DNA from: JAGVIE01 sp964520905
Lineage (GTDB): Bacteria > Bacteroidota > Ignavibacteria > UBA10030 > SZUA-254
DNA: 64,000 nt
Reading direction: 5' to 3'
NCBI GenBank assembly: GCA_964520905.1
Contig: CAZFQL010000019.1
Location: 3,546 to 67,545, forward strand
The position numbers were made by a program, and so were the translations under genes. Below are positions 1 through 8,068 of this stretch, in pieces. Positions within the stretch are counted from its first letter, which is position 1; every line of letters begins with the position of its first letter. Under the pieces are notes generated by a model. It saw nothing but the letters and a program-made list of their open reading frames with translations, did no database searches and had not been told where the DNA came from.

Positions 1-1007
1 AGAACCGCATCATCTGTGGCTATGACAATAAGATTATCGACACCGATTGTCGCAACGAATTTATCACCGGCATAGACCAGAGTGTTTTTAGTATTCTGGA
101 GAAATGTTTGTCCGGTCACCGAATTTCCATCATCATCCTTGCCCGATATTCTATAAACTTCGTCCCACGAGCCGACATCACTCCATCCGAAATTTCCTTT
201 AAGGACGTAAACTTCTTTCGCTTTCTCCATCACTCCATAATCGATAGAGATTCCCCTGATAGTACGATACGCTGTTTCCAGGATATTGTCAAATTTCTCA
301 CCGCCAACCGCTTCATCGATTTTTAATAATTCCGAATATACTTCAGGCAAGTGTTTCCCGATCTCGGTCATTATTGTGTCAACGCGCCAGATGAAAATAC
401 CGCTGTTCCAGAGAAAATCTCCGCTCTGTAGGAATTGTTTGGCTGTAGTTGCGTTCGGCTTCTCGGCAAATGTTTTAACTTTATATACACCGCGCGAAAA
501 ATACGGGTTCGTTTTGTCATCCTCATCAACGACCTGAATATATCCGTAACCAGTTTCGGGCCTTGTGGGCTGGATCCCGACTGTGATGAGTTTGCCCGAT
601 TCGTACGCAACCCAGATTGCAAGTCTGAGAACTCGCCTAAATTCTTCTTCATCATGCATGATATGATCTGCCGGCAGAACAACCATCACTGCGTCAGGAT
701 CCATCCTTCGGACGAATAATCCTGCAAGTCCTATGCATGGCGCAGTATTCCTGCCGAGCGGTTCTTCGATAATATTTTCGTCCGGTACGTTCGGTAGTTG
801 TTTACTTATCGATTGCTTCTGAACTTTATTTGTAACGATCAGAATATTTTTCGGTTCGATTAGATCGCTGATTCTCTGGACTGTATTCTGAATCATTGTT
901 CCTTTGTCAACGATCTCCAATAACTGTTTGGGGGTCTTTTCACGACTCCGGGGCCAAAACCTGGTACCGATACCGCCTGCCATTATCACCGCATATACAT
1001 TGGGCAT
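1..1007 (-). CDS. manC: Mannose-1-phosphate guanylyltransferase, cut by window edge
   Basis: Makes GDP-mannose from mannose 1-phosphate and GTP in the cytoplasm, for surface polysaccharide and glycan synthesis. About 335 codons are present and the 3' end runs off the left edge. Residues 9-20 carry the nucleotide-binding loop MAGGIGTRFWPR, followed by EKTPKQLL, with the conserved Lys at 27. Further on come LPADHIM, the FAEKPN motif and WNSGIFIW, all diagnostic of the ManC/GMP family. The last visible residues, GVDNLIVIATDDAVL, match the end of the catalytic domain. The ATG start lies 16 bases after the alr stop, so the two genes are probably co-transcribed. Whether an isomerase domain follows is not visible. 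Confidence 0.93.
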   Translation of the reverse strand, partial: MPNVYAVIMAGGIGTRFWPRSREKTPKQLLEIVDKGTMIQNTVQRISDLIEPKNILIVTNKVQKQSISKQLPNVPDENIIEEPLGRNTAPCIGLAGLFVRRMDPDAVMVVLPADHIMHDEEEFRRVLRLAIWVAYESGKLITVGIQPTRPETGYGYIQVVDEDDKTNPYFSRGVYKVKTFAEKPNATTAKQFLQSGDFLWNSGIFIWRVDTIMTEIGKHLPEVYSELLKIDEAVGGEKFDNILETAYRTIRGISIDYGVMEKAKEVYVLKGNFGWSDVGSWDEVYRISGKDDDGNSVTGQTFLQNTKNTLVYAGDKFVATIGVDNLIVIATDDAV

Positions 1008-1023
1008 ATACTAATCTACCTTC

Positions 1024-2139
1024 CTAATGAATAAAAATACGCGGCACACGCGCCGCTATGTTTGTTAGTACTTCGTATGGTACTGTGCCGATTTTATCGG
1101 AGAGTTCCCATACCGATATTTCATCTCCGCCGCTTTTTCCAATCAGAATTACATCGTCACCTACATGCACATTTGCCTCAAATCCTATATCGACCATTAT
1201 TTGATCCATGCAGACAATCCCAACAATTGGAAAACGCTGTCCATTGATCAACACTTCACCATTGTTGCTTAGCCCACGACTGTATCCATCCCCATATCCG
1301 ATTGGAATAGTTGCAATCCGTGTCCTCTTCGGTGTAAAATATTTCCGTCCGTAACTGATGCTCGTGTTTTGTGCGACTTCTTTGATGAACACAACATTTG
1401 ATTTCAATGTTAAAATCGATCGGATGGGAACACTCTCCGATGTTTCCCGTGATGGATAGATTCCATAAAGCATTATACCGGGTCTAACCATCGAGAAATA
1501 TGTCTCCGGCATATCCAACAATGCGCCGCTGTTGGCAAGATGTATATGCGGGATTTCGATTCCCATCGATTTGATTTTCTTGATGACACTCTGAAAACGA
1601 TCGAGCTGGTAATATGTGAATGCTTTATCTTTTTCATCTGCTGATGCGAGATGGCTGTAAACTCCGACCACTTCGAGGTGAGGCATCAGGCATGCGCGCT
1701 CGATGAATTGCGGCGCGTTTTCCGAATGAACGCCGATCCGCTCCATACCAGTATCAATCTTTAAATGTACCCGCGCTTTCTTTCTATTGTGCTTGGGCAC
1801 TTCGTGCTCTATTCGTTCTGCGATTTCAAGTGATGAGACAGTAATCTCCAGATCATTCTGAATGAACTCCCGAATCTGACTTCCAAGAACTCCGCCCAAC
1901 ACGAGAATAGGAATATTAATACCATTCTGCCTGAGAATAATGCCTTCCTCTAAAAATCCGACGCCTAAATAGTCAACACCAAAACTCATCAAAGCTTGAG
2001 CAATCTCAACCAGTCCATGACCGTAAGCATTCGCTTTCACGATTCCCATAATCCTGACTTTTTCATTGACTTGCTTTTTGATACCGTCAAAATTATCCCT
2101 CAGACATTTTAAATCTATTTCGGCTCGTGTCAGGCGCAT
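1024..2139 (-). CDS. alr: Alanine racemase
   Basis: PLP-dependent interconversion of L- and D-alanine for peptidoglycan precursors; cytoplasmic. 371 aa, the usual length. The PLP lysine is K35 in VKANAYGHG and the second catalytic base is Y263 in SISYGRKY. The C-terminal beta domain has the GYGDGYSR and CMDQIMVDIG motifs. No clear Shine-Dalgarno sequence precedes the ATG. It follows atpC after a terminator-like hairpin and reads into manC, so alr and manC probably form a unit separate from, or only partly read through from, atpDC. Confidence 0.95.
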   Translation of the reverse strand: MRLTRAEIDLKCLRDNFDGIKKQVNEKVRIMGIVKANAYGHGLVEIAQALMSFGVDYLGVGFLEEGIILRQNGINIPILVLGGVLGSQIREFIQNDLEITVSSLEIAERIEHEVPKHNRKKARVHLKIDTGMERIGVHSENAPQFIERACLMPHLEVVGVYSHLASADEKDKAFTYYQLDRFQSVIKKIKSMGIEIPHIHLANSGALLDMPETYFSMVRPGIMLYGIYPSRETSESVPIRSILTLKSNVVFIKEVAQNTSISYGRKYFTPKRTRIATIPIGYGDGYSRGLSNNGEVLINGQRFPIVGIVCMDQIMVDIGFEANVHVGDDVILIGKSGGDEISVWELSDKIGTVPYEVLTNIAARVPRIFIH

Positions 2140-2162
2140 CCGAGTTTCATTTAGCTATGAAT

Positions 2163-2207
2163 AAAAAAACCCTCGCCGACACCGGCAAATTCGGAGTCGT
2201 GTGGGTT
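2163..2207 (-). terminator. Rho-independent terminator after atpC
   Basis: On the minus strand, AACCC..CGAC.CCG pairs with CGG.GTCG..GGGTT, interrupted by small internal loops, and seven T follow. It sits directly downstream of atpC and upstream of alr. Confidence 0.65.
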
Positions 2208-2223
2208 ATTGTCATAAAATACT

Positions 2224-2634
2224 TTATCTTTTTTCAGCAACACGTATCCGATTGATTGCTCGATCAAGTGCAGATTTAGTTTCTGTATTTTCATTTTCAG
2301 TCAACTTCCCGATCAGCTTTTGTTTTGCCCGATCACGGGCAGATTCAGCCCTGCTTTTGTCGATCTCGTCATGCCGTTCAACAGTTTCCGCTAGTATGAC
2401 GACGTGATTATTCAAAACATCAACAAATCCACCGCTCGTAGCAAAGAATACTTCACGTCCGGATGGTTCTTGAAGCTTCAACGTTCCAATACCAATCTCG
2501 GCGAGCATCGGTGCATGGTTAAATAAAACTTGAAATCCACCCATAACACCCGGAGCGCTGAAACTACTGACATCTCCGTTAAAAATAACTTTTGTTGGCG
2601 TGATAATTTCGAGTTTGAATGTTTTGTCAGCCAT
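2224..2634 (-). CDS. atpC: F1Fo ATP synthase epsilon subunit
   Basis: Central-stalk subunit of F1 that couples rotation to catalysis and can inhibit ATP hydrolysis. 136 aa, the normal length. The N-terminal beta-sandwich shows the family pattern (FKLEIITPTKVIF, SAPGVMGGFQVLFNHAPML), and the C-terminal helical hairpin is rich in Ala, Arg and Glu (DKSRAESARDRAKQKLIGKL). It starts 8 bases after the atpD stop, forming an atpD-atpC pair. The other six or more ATP synthase subunit genes are not in this window. A split atpDC locus is established for Chlorobium-type bacteria. Confidence 0.95.
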   Translation of the reverse strand: MADKTFKLEIITPTKVIFNGDVSSFSAPGVMGGFQVLFNHAPMLAEIGIGTLKLQEPSGREVFFATSGGFVDVLNNHVVILAETVERHDEIDKSRAESARDRAKQKLIGKLTENENTETKSALDRAINRIRVAEKR

Positions 2635-2642
2635 AACCGATA

Positions 2643-4049
2643 TTATGCGGCTTCTTTCTTGAAACGTTCAAGTACATCTTCGATTGGTCCAACCATCCAG
2701 AACATATTTTCGGGAATATGATCGTACTCGCCTTCGATAATGCCTTTGAAACTTCTGATTGTATCGGCAAATTTTACATACTTACCCGGCATATTCGTAA
2801 ATTGTTCCGCCACAAAAAACGGTTGAGAGAGAAACTTCTGAATTTTCCTCGCACGCATAACTGTTAACCGATCATCATCGGATAATTCGTCCATGCCGAG
2901 GATGTTGATGATATCCTGAAGGTCTTTGTAAGTTTGGAGAATTTCTTTCACACGCTTGGCAACGTCATAATGTTCATCACCTACGATACCGGGATCGAGA
3001 ATGCGCGAGGTTGAATCGAGCGGATCGACGGCAGGATAAATTCCCATATCAGAAATTTGTCGGCTTAATACTGTGGTTGCATCAAGATGACTGAATGTAG
3101 TTGCAGGCGCCGGATCGGTTAAGTCATCGGCAGGAACGTAGATCGCCTGCACCGATGTGATAGAACCCTTCTTTGTTGAAGTGATACGCTCCTGAAGTTC
3201 GCCCATCTCCGTACCAAGTGTCGGTTGATAACCGACTGCAGACGGCATTCTGCCCAGCAGTGCCGATACTTCCGAACCTGCCTGAACAAATCGGAAAATG
3301 TTATCGATGAACAAGAGTACATCCTTCCCTTCTTCATCTCGGAAATATTCTGCCATTGTTAGAGCTGTAAGTCCTACACGCTGACGAGCGCCGGGCGGTT
3401 CATTCATCTGGCCGAACACAAGTGCAGTTTTATCCAACACTCCTGACTCTTTCATCTCCAGCCAGAGATCGTTTCCTTCACGTGTCCTCTCACCAACACC
3501 GCCAAAAACCGAGTAACCGCCGTGGTGAAGCGCGATATTGTGAATCAATTCCATAATTACAACTGTCTTACCAACACCTGCACCGCCGAATAAGCCGGTT
3601 TTCCCGCCTTTTGAATAGGGCTCCAGCAAGTCGATAACTTTAATTCCTGTTTCAAACATTTCTTTACGAGTGCTGAGACTTTCAAACGAAGGTGGCGGGC
3701 GATGAATAGAATATTTCTTCTCGCTCGTAATCGGAGGCAAGCCGTCGATCCCTTTTCCGATAACGTTGATAAGTCTGCCGAGTGTATTCGGTCCGACCGG
3801 AACTTCGATTGTAGTTCCGAGGTCGTAAGCAGCCATACCTCTTACCAAGCCATCAGTTGAATCCATAGCAACGGTGCGTACACGCTCTTCACCCAAATGC
3901 TGCTGGACTTCGCAAATTAATTCATCATCGATTCCCTCGATGTTCTTTCGTGGAATCTTTACAGCGTTCAAAATAGATGGAAGCTTTCCACCTGAAAAAT
4001 CAATATCGACAACCGGTCCGATAACCTGGACAATTTTTCCTTCGTTCAT
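2643..4049 (-). CDS. atpD: F1Fo ATP synthase beta subunit
   Basis: Catalytic subunit of the F1 head, which makes ATP at the inner face of the cytoplasmic membrane. 468 aa, the family length. The Walker A motif GGAGVGKT is at residues 155-162, followed by the GGVGERTREGNDL segment with the catalytic Glu, and later LLFIDNIFRF (Walker B) and the DELSDDD loop near residue 390 (the DELSEED equivalent that meets the gamma subunit). The start MNEGKIVQVIGPVVDI fits the family. It is the first gene of the atpD-atpC pair, with a good promoter about 100 bases upstream. Confidence 0.97.
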   Translation of the reverse strand: MNEGKIVQVIGPVVDIDFSGGKLPSILNAVKIPRKNIEGIDDELICEVQQHLGEERVRTVAMDSTDGLVRGMAAYDLGTTIEVPVGPNTLGRLINVIGKGIDGLPPITSEKKYSIHRPPPSFESLSTRKEMFETGIKVIDLLEPYSKGGKTGLFGGAGVGKTVVIMELIHNIALHHGGYSVFGGVGERTREGNDLWLEMKESGVLDKTALVFGQMNEPPGARQRVGLTALTMAEYFRDEEGKDVLLFIDNIFRFVQAGSEVSALLGRMPSAVGYQPTLGTEMGELQERITSTKKGSITSVQAIYVPADDLTDPAPATTFSHLDATTVLSRQISDMGIYPAVDPLDSTSRILDPGIVGDEHYDVAKRVKEILQTYKDLQDIINILGMDELSDDDRLTVMRARKIQKFLSQPFFVAEQFTNMPGKYVKFADTIRSFKGIIEGEYDHIPENMFWMVGPIEDVLERFKKEAA

Positions 4050-4418
4050 GCAGTTCCTTAATAAATTATTCGTTTCTTCCTCCCTACGAGAACGGAAACC
4101 GATATTAACGAGGTTACTCGAGGGAGATTTTACCTGAAAAGTCTTGTCAATATATGGATTTTAATGGAATAATACAAAATACTCTTTGATGCGCGATTAC
4201 AGGTTTATACTATTTGATATTCCATGCTGTGAAGGAGTTGTACTCCTGAACTGATTGTACACGCGGGATATTGGAATCAAGTAGGTCGGGAGAAAATCTC
4301 CCTCCCAGCTTAGCCAGCCCGGCAATCTCCTTTTTTCTTGAACCATGTAAGAAAAAATCTTATCTTTATTCTCAGCAAATGAGAAACCCCTTTTGAACAA
4401 CGAAAGAATTGACAAACT
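4050..4418. other. Intergenic region between atpD and a divergent gene
   Basis: 369 bases without a convincing gene. It holds the atpD promoter (4149-4177) and two short hairpins, GGAGT/ACTCC (4234-4246) and GGGAG/CTCCC (4288-4302). I see no clear promoter for the rightward glycosyltransferase gene and no riboswitch-like structure. Confidence 0.6.
4149..4177 (-). promoter_or_regulatory. Sigma-70-type promoter for atpDC
   Basis: On the minus strand TTGTAT is followed after 17 bases by TATATT. Transcription would start near 4142, giving a leader of about 90 nt before the atpD ATG. Inferred from consensus only. Confidence 0.55.
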
Positions 4419-6551
4419 GTGATCACATCCATTAAAAACTTTATCAAAAATAACTCCATCTTCTTATTCATTCTATCAGTCGGGGCAATCCTACGCCTCT
4501 GGCAAATCAACTGGGGATTGCCCGAACTTTACGAAGAAGCGACCCCATTCAGGATCGCATGGCAGTTCTGGAACTGGGGCAACGCAGGTTTAGACTTTAA
4601 TCCCAGGTTCTTCAACTATCCGGCACTTACATTTTATATCCAATTCATAGCGCAGGTGATAAATTACATCGCAGGGTATTTGTTCGGATCGTATCCTAAC
4701 CTCGATGCGTTCGGTCTTACTTTAACGCCGTTAGTTGTCACCGCACGCATTGTCAACGTTCTATTCGATTGCGGAACCATCATTGTTATTTATTTTATCG
4801 CGAAGGAAATCGCCGATAAACGGGTCGCTCTCTTTGCCGCGCTGCTCGTTGCGATCAATCCATCGCATATCCTTCACTCTCATCTCATCGAAGTCGATCC
4901 GGCATTGACATTCTTCAGTACGCTGTCGCTGCTTTTCATCTTTCGCATCTATCGTCAACCGAGGATGAAATGGTATCTGCTTGCCGGTCTATTTATCGGT
5001 ATGGCGACGGCATCGAAATATACAGGCGCGTTTCTCATCCTCGTTCTTGTGGGAACACATTTGATGAGGTCGGCATCTGTTCAGGAAGGATTGCGATCAT
5101 TAAAAGAACGGTACCTGATTTTCGCGATAGGATTATCGGCAATAGTTTTTTTTGCGTTGAATCCGTACATAATCCTCACACCGGAAAAATTCATGCATGA
5201 TTTTTCATTCGAGCAGTATCATGTTTCTTACGGTCATCTCGGAGTGGTATCATCTCAAAGTACAATCGGCTATTATTTGGGCGATGTTCTGCCCTGGAGT
5301 TTCGGGTGGGTTTTCAGTCTAATTATTTTTGCCTCGACCATTTATTTCATCGTTCGACGGGAAAAGAAGGATCTCCTTCTCCTGCTATATCCTTTAATCT
5401 ATCTCGCAATCGTCTCCACATGGGCTATGAGAGCCGAGAGGTACGTACTTCCCGTCTTTCCGTTGCTTGTGCTCATCGGGACAATCGGCATCTGGCGGTT
5501 CGGAGAGCGTTTAACTGAATATTTGCATCAACATCAAAAAGAAAATTTTCTCAAATCGCGTTTGCTTCAAACCGTTGCATTATCTTGTTTAGGACTTCTG
5601 ATTATCTTCCAACCGGTTTTAAAGGATGTCAATTATTTGAGATCGATTGGACTGCCCGACACCCGTTCGATCACAAAGAAATGGATTCAGAAAAATATAC
5701 CTGCCGGCGCCGCAATCGCGACGGGTCCATACGGGATAGAATTCGAAGACTCCAGTTATTCGGTTCTATCCATTCCATTCCTTGCGGTTGAGAGTGAACG
5801 GGTTGCTCCTTTTTATGACACACGCTGGTACGAAGACTTCGATCTTCTTATAACTTCTTCAGTCGATTACGACAGGTACGTCCAGGAACCGGAAAAGTAC
5901 GGCGAATTTTTACCTTACTATGATTCGTTGAAAACACGGTGGAAGTTGGCTTTCGAAATTAAGCCGTCGGATTTTCAGGAAGGTCCTGCGTTCCGGCTTT
6001 ATACATGTCCGGACACACTGCGTCAATCTGTGCTGGATATTTCAGTGTTCAAGCGATTATATGCGAATCCCGAAAGCACGCGCATCAGCAATTTCCTTAA
6101 AGAGCTTTATGCTATAACTGTTCGAAAAGGAAAACTTGAAAAGAGCGAACAGCTCATTCGGGAAATTTTATCCGTTGAGGTTGACAACGTTCCCCTGCGA
6201 AATCAGCTTGCACAAATTTTATTCCACCTCGGAAAGTACGAAGCAACACTGCGGCATCTGGAGCTTTCTTTACGACGCGATCAGAACCAGCCGCGCGTGT
6301 ATGCTCTGGCTGGCAGTTCGTTAATTAAATTGAATAAATTAAAGGAAGCCGTCGGCGTTCTGAATAAAGCAATCTCGATAGATCCTAAGTTTGAACAGCC
6401 TTATTTAGAATTGGCTGAACTCTATAGATCAACTCGTGATAAAATGGGGTTGCTCGATATCTTAAAAAGATACCTTGCAATATTACCCGGTGAGAGTGAA
6501 CAAGCAAATAAGATTCGCGCTCAGATTGAACAATTGAAAAAGTTACGGTAA
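4419..6551 (+). CDS. GT39-like membrane glycosyltransferase with C-terminal TPRs
   Basis: Probably transfers a sugar from a polyprenyl-phosphate donor to an acceptor on the outer face of the inner membrane (ArnT/PMT superfamily, GT-C fold). 710 aa: about 11-13 hydrophobic segments fill residues 10-400. The first external loop has the acidic pair E39-E40 in LPELYEEATPF, where GT39 enzymes carry their catalytic acids. A soluble segment follows, then three or four TPR units over about 560-700 (QLAQILFHLGKYEATLRHLE and repeats). The start is GTG with only a weak GAAAG ribosome site; no in-frame ATG is better. It stands alone between an atp locus and a repeat-rich zone. Donor and acceptor cannot be told from sequence. 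Confidence 0.8.
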   Translation: MITSIKNFIKNNSIFLFILSVGAILRLWQINWGLPELYEEATPFRIAWQFWNWGNAGLDFNPRFFNYPALTFYIQFIAQVINYIAGYLFGSYPNLDAFGLTLTPLVVTARIVNVLFDCGTIIVIYFIAKEIADKRVALFAALLVAINPSHILHSHLIEVDPALTFFSTLSLLFIFRIYRQPRMKWYLLAGLFIGMATASKYTGAFLILVLVGTHLMRSASVQEGLRSLKERYLIFAIGLSAIVFFALNPYIILTPEKFMHDFSFEQYHVSYGHLGVVSSQSTIGYYLGDVLPWSFGWVFSLIIFASTIYFIVRREKKDLLLLLYPLIYLAIVSTWAMRAERYVLPVFPLLVLIGTIGIWRFGERLTEYLHQHQKENFLKSRLLQTVALSCLGLLIIFQPVLKDVNYLRSIGLPDTRSITKKWIQKNIPAGAAIATGPYGIEFEDSSYSVLSIPFLAVESERVAPFYDTRWYEDFDLLITSSVDYDRYVQEPEKYGEFLPYYDSLKTRWKLAFEIKPSDFQEGPAFRLYTCPDTLRQSVLDISVFKRLYANPESTRISNFLKELYAITVRKGKLEKSEQLIREILSVEVDNVPLRNQLAQILFHLGKYEATLRHLELSLRRDQNQPRVYALAGSSLIKLNKLKEAVGVLNKAISIDPKFEQPYLELAELYRSTRDKMGLLDILKRYLAILPGESEQANKIRAQIEQLKKLR

Positions 6552-6560
6552 TTAGATAGG

Positions 6561-6601
6561 GTCGAATTTATGCTTGGGGATTGTCGATGCGCCTGAATTG
6601 G
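6561..6601. repeat. Direct repeat A, copy 1
   Basis: About 41 bases (GTCGAATTTATGCTTGGGGA then TTGTCGATGCGCCTGAATTG) nearly match 7718-7760, 1.1 kb to the right. The copies share about 37 positions and differ by a few substitutions and one or two indels. Both are non-coding. Confidence 0.7.
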
Positions 6602-6652
6602 ATCAGATTAACTTATGAAGATTGTATGTTTGTACATCCCATATGCGATAAT

Positions 6653-6679
6653 AAAAAACCCAACCATTTCTGATTGGGG
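6653..6679 (-). terminator. Terminator after the HEAT-repeat gene
   Basis: Minus strand: CCCAA, a loop of about 10 bases, TTGGG, then six T. It lies just beyond the stop codon of the leftward HEAT-repeat gene. Confidence 0.7.
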
Positions 6680-6729
6680 TCATTTATATTATCAGTGAAT
6701 TCGAAAGATTTCCCAATCCCGTATTTAAG

Positions 6730-7134
6730 CTATCTCCCGGCAGCCATTATTAGGGCTGCACATAATTCTTGAACACTTTTGTTACTTGAATTCTTGGCTG
6801 TTAATGCAATTGCTTCATCTCCTAAATCGGAATGCAACCCTTCAAGTGCAATGACGGCAAGAATGCGAGCCTGCGTGTCTCCCTTTTCATCCTTCACAAT
6901 CCGAATTAATGGAGAAATTGTAGATTTGAATTCTTGTTCAGGAAACGTCCATTCTAATTGTCTGAGGGTTTGTGCCGCGGTTGCCTGCACGCCGGCGCTC
7001 TCGCTGTTCAATGCATTAACAAGAGATGCTTCTGTCTGTTTCATATGCTGTTTCTGAAAACGCGTAGCCGCATCTTGAGCATGTACTGCATTAGTGGTAA
7101 TCATTAATACAATTGCTAATAATAATCTTTTCAT
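6730..7134 (-). CDS. Small exported HEAT-repeat protein
   Basis: 134 aa with a signal peptide (MKRLLLAIVLMITTNAVHAQ, cleavage probably after HAQ), so periplasmic or secreted. The mature part is alpha-helical with two HEAT-like units (SAGVQATAAQTLRQLEWTF and DTQARILAVIALEGL), which usually serve protein-protein contact. No catalytic motif is seen. It is monocistronic, with its own terminator. Function unknown. Confidence 0.75.
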   Translation of the reverse strand: MKRLLLAIVLMITTNAVHAQDAATRFQKQHMKQTEASLVNALNSESAGVQATAAQTLRQLEWTFPEQEFKSTISPLIRIVKDEKGDTQARILAVIALEGLHSDLGDEAIALTAKNSSNKSVQELCAALIMAAGR

Positions 7135-7375
7135 AATTATATCCTTATGTGTAATAGTTGTCTGGATGTTGATTAGTTTTATACCATTGAGATCAGATCA
7201 TCCCGGTGCTATAGTTGTCCTCGCTTATATTATTTGTTCAAGCACAACTGGTATACTGCCTTATGATAACGATACAACCTCGTTATAAGTTCCTGATATA
7301 AGTCATCCAAGTGTTTCGGACAATTCGTGTCTGCTTATTTCCTTATTTGATATCGGTTTTCAAAACTTACATCAT

Positions 7376-7411
7376 AAACAAAAAGTCCCAACCGTTTCCG
7401 GTCGGGACTTT
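7376..7411 (-). terminator. Strong minus-strand terminator in intergenic zone
   Basis: AAAGTCCC pairs with GGGACTTT, and an inner four-pair stem (GACC/GGTT region) extends it; on the minus strand the stem runs into TTTTTG. No annotated gene ends here on the minus strand. It may therefore end a tRNA-Thr or non-coding transcript coming from the right. Confidence 0.65.
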
Positions 7412-7483
7412 GCCCATCCACCAATTAATCCTTCTAAACAAAATACAAGAACACCTGAAGAAAGTTGGAATATGTTTCAATCC

Positions 7484-7525
7484 AAAGGTATAGAAATCTT
7501 GTTCACCTGCGAATTAGGTTGGAGC
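7484..7525. repeat. Direct repeat B, copy 1
   Basis: Shares GAAATCTTGTTCAC exactly, and GGTAT, GCGAATT/TCGAATT approximately, with 7694-7735. Copy 2 of B runs directly into copy 2 of repeat A. The two repeats may therefore be parts of one longer degenerate family. Confidence 0.55.
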
Positions 7526-7548
7526 ATTAAAAAAAGGTATAAATAAAA

Positions 7549-7617
7549 GAATGTGTATCCGGCGGTGAAATCATGTGGGAGGGCCATGATTTCGAAGCGG
7601 GAACCAGACACACATTC
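7549..7617. ncRNA. Candidate structured RNA element, strand unsettled
   Basis: A nested fold of 69 nt. An outer 8-bp stem pairs GAATGTGT (7549-7556) with ACACATTC (7610-7617), and an inner perfect 9-bp stem pairs GAAATCATG (7567-7575) with CATGATTTC (7585-7593) around a 9-nt G-rich loop. The two asymmetric internal strands could pair further. If read on the minus strand, TTTTATTT follows at once, as in a terminator or small RNA end. It matches no RNA family I can name. Confidence 0.4.
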
Positions 7618-7693
7618 AATAGATCGTTCATATATATATCAACATAATCTTTCGACAAAAGATTCCATTTTTTAAAACAATTCATTAGTAGCA

Positions 7694-7735
7694 ATCGGTA
7701 TGGAAATCTTGTTCACAGTCGAATTCAATGCTTCG
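7694..7735. repeat. Direct repeat B, copy 2
   Basis: Second copy of the element containing GAAATCTTGTTCAC, 210 bases right of copy 1; it continues into repeat A. Confidence 0.55.
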
Positions 7736-7760
7736 GGATTGTCGATACGCCTGAATTGGA
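7718..7760. repeat. Direct repeat A, copy 2
   Basis: Nearly matches 6561-6601, including GGATTGTCGATACGCCTGAA with one difference. It ends exactly where the tRNA-end copy begins. Confidence 0.7.
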
Positions 7761-7776
7761 GCTGAAGGTCGGATTT
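7759..7776. repeat. Duplicate of tRNA-Thr 3' end (att-like)
   Basis: Eighteen bases, GAGCTGAAGGTCGGATTT, are identical to 7877-7894, which covers the acceptor and T-arm end of the tRNA-Thr gene. The copies lie 118 bases apart in the same orientation, the geometry of attachment sites of elements that insert in tRNA genes. No integrase is present, and the DNA between them is only hairpins. Confidence 0.75.
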
Positions 7777-7778
7777 TC

Positions 7779-7859
7779 CGCCGAAGGCGCGTGCCAGCCG
7801 GTTGTTTGGCTGGGATCAGCCTCTGGCTGAGAACCGATCCCGCCAATAGCGGGACGGTT
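7779..7859. repeat. Cluster of four adjacent hairpins (REP/BIME-like)
   Basis: Four palindromes in a row: CGCC-gaa-GGCG (7779-7789), CCAGCC/GGCTGG (7794-7813), TCAGCC-tct-GGCTGA (7816-7830) and AACCG.CCCGC/GCGGG.CGGTT (7832-7859). The short loops and GC-rich stems resemble repetitive extragenic palindromes. They lie just 3' of the tRNA on its transcribed strand. Confidence 0.7.
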
Positions 7860-7877
7860 TATACCGATAAATTTTTG

Positions 7878-7950
7878 AGCTGAAGGTCGGATTTGAACCG
7901 ACGACCTGCGGTTTACGAAACCGCTGCTCTACCAGCTGAGCTACTTCAGC
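7878..7950 (-). tRNA. tRNA-Thr, anticodon CGT
   Basis: Reads ACG codons. All four arms fold: acceptor GCTGAAG/CTTCAGC, D-stem GCTC/GAGC, anticodon stem GCGGT/ACCGC with loop TTCGTAA (anticodon CGT), 5-nt variable loop AGGTC, and T-stem GTCGG/CCGAC with loop TTCAAAT. 73 nt without an encoded CCA. The discriminator base is T. Confidence 0.95.
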
Positions 7951-8010
7951 AATAAAACTTTTCAAACTTTCTCAATGCCGGTGGTAATTTACAAATAATT
8001 CCTGAAAAAT

Positions 8011-8040
8011 AAAAACCCCGACTGCTAAGCGCCGGGGTTT
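8011..8040 (-). terminator. Terminator after the STAS gene
   Basis: Minus strand: AACCCCG, a 12-base loop, CGGGGTT, then TTTATTTTT. It lies 28 bases past the stop of the leftward STAS gene. Confidence 0.8.
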
Positions 8041-8068
8041 GCTTGGATGGTATTTCTTTAAAATTGGA

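Larger units (their letters stand above)
7135..7877. other. Repeat- and hairpin-rich intergenic zone
   Basis: 743 bases without a credible gene. Short open frames here lack ribosome sites and recognisable residues. It holds, left to right: a minus-strand terminator (7376-7411), repeat B (7484-7525 and 7694-7735), a candidate structured RNA (7549-7617), repeat A copy 2 (7718-7760), a copy of the tRNA-Thr 3' end (7759-7776) and a cluster of four hairpins (7779-7859). Confidence 0.7.

Noticed and set aside
7094..7493. Plus-strand open frames in the intergenic zone
   Set aside because: No ribosome site, no recognisable residues, and they overlap a terminator and repeat B. Chance frames.
7759..7894. 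Active integrative element at tRNA-Thr
   Set aside because: The direct repeats are att-like, but only 118 bases separate them and there is no integrase in the window. At most a scar.
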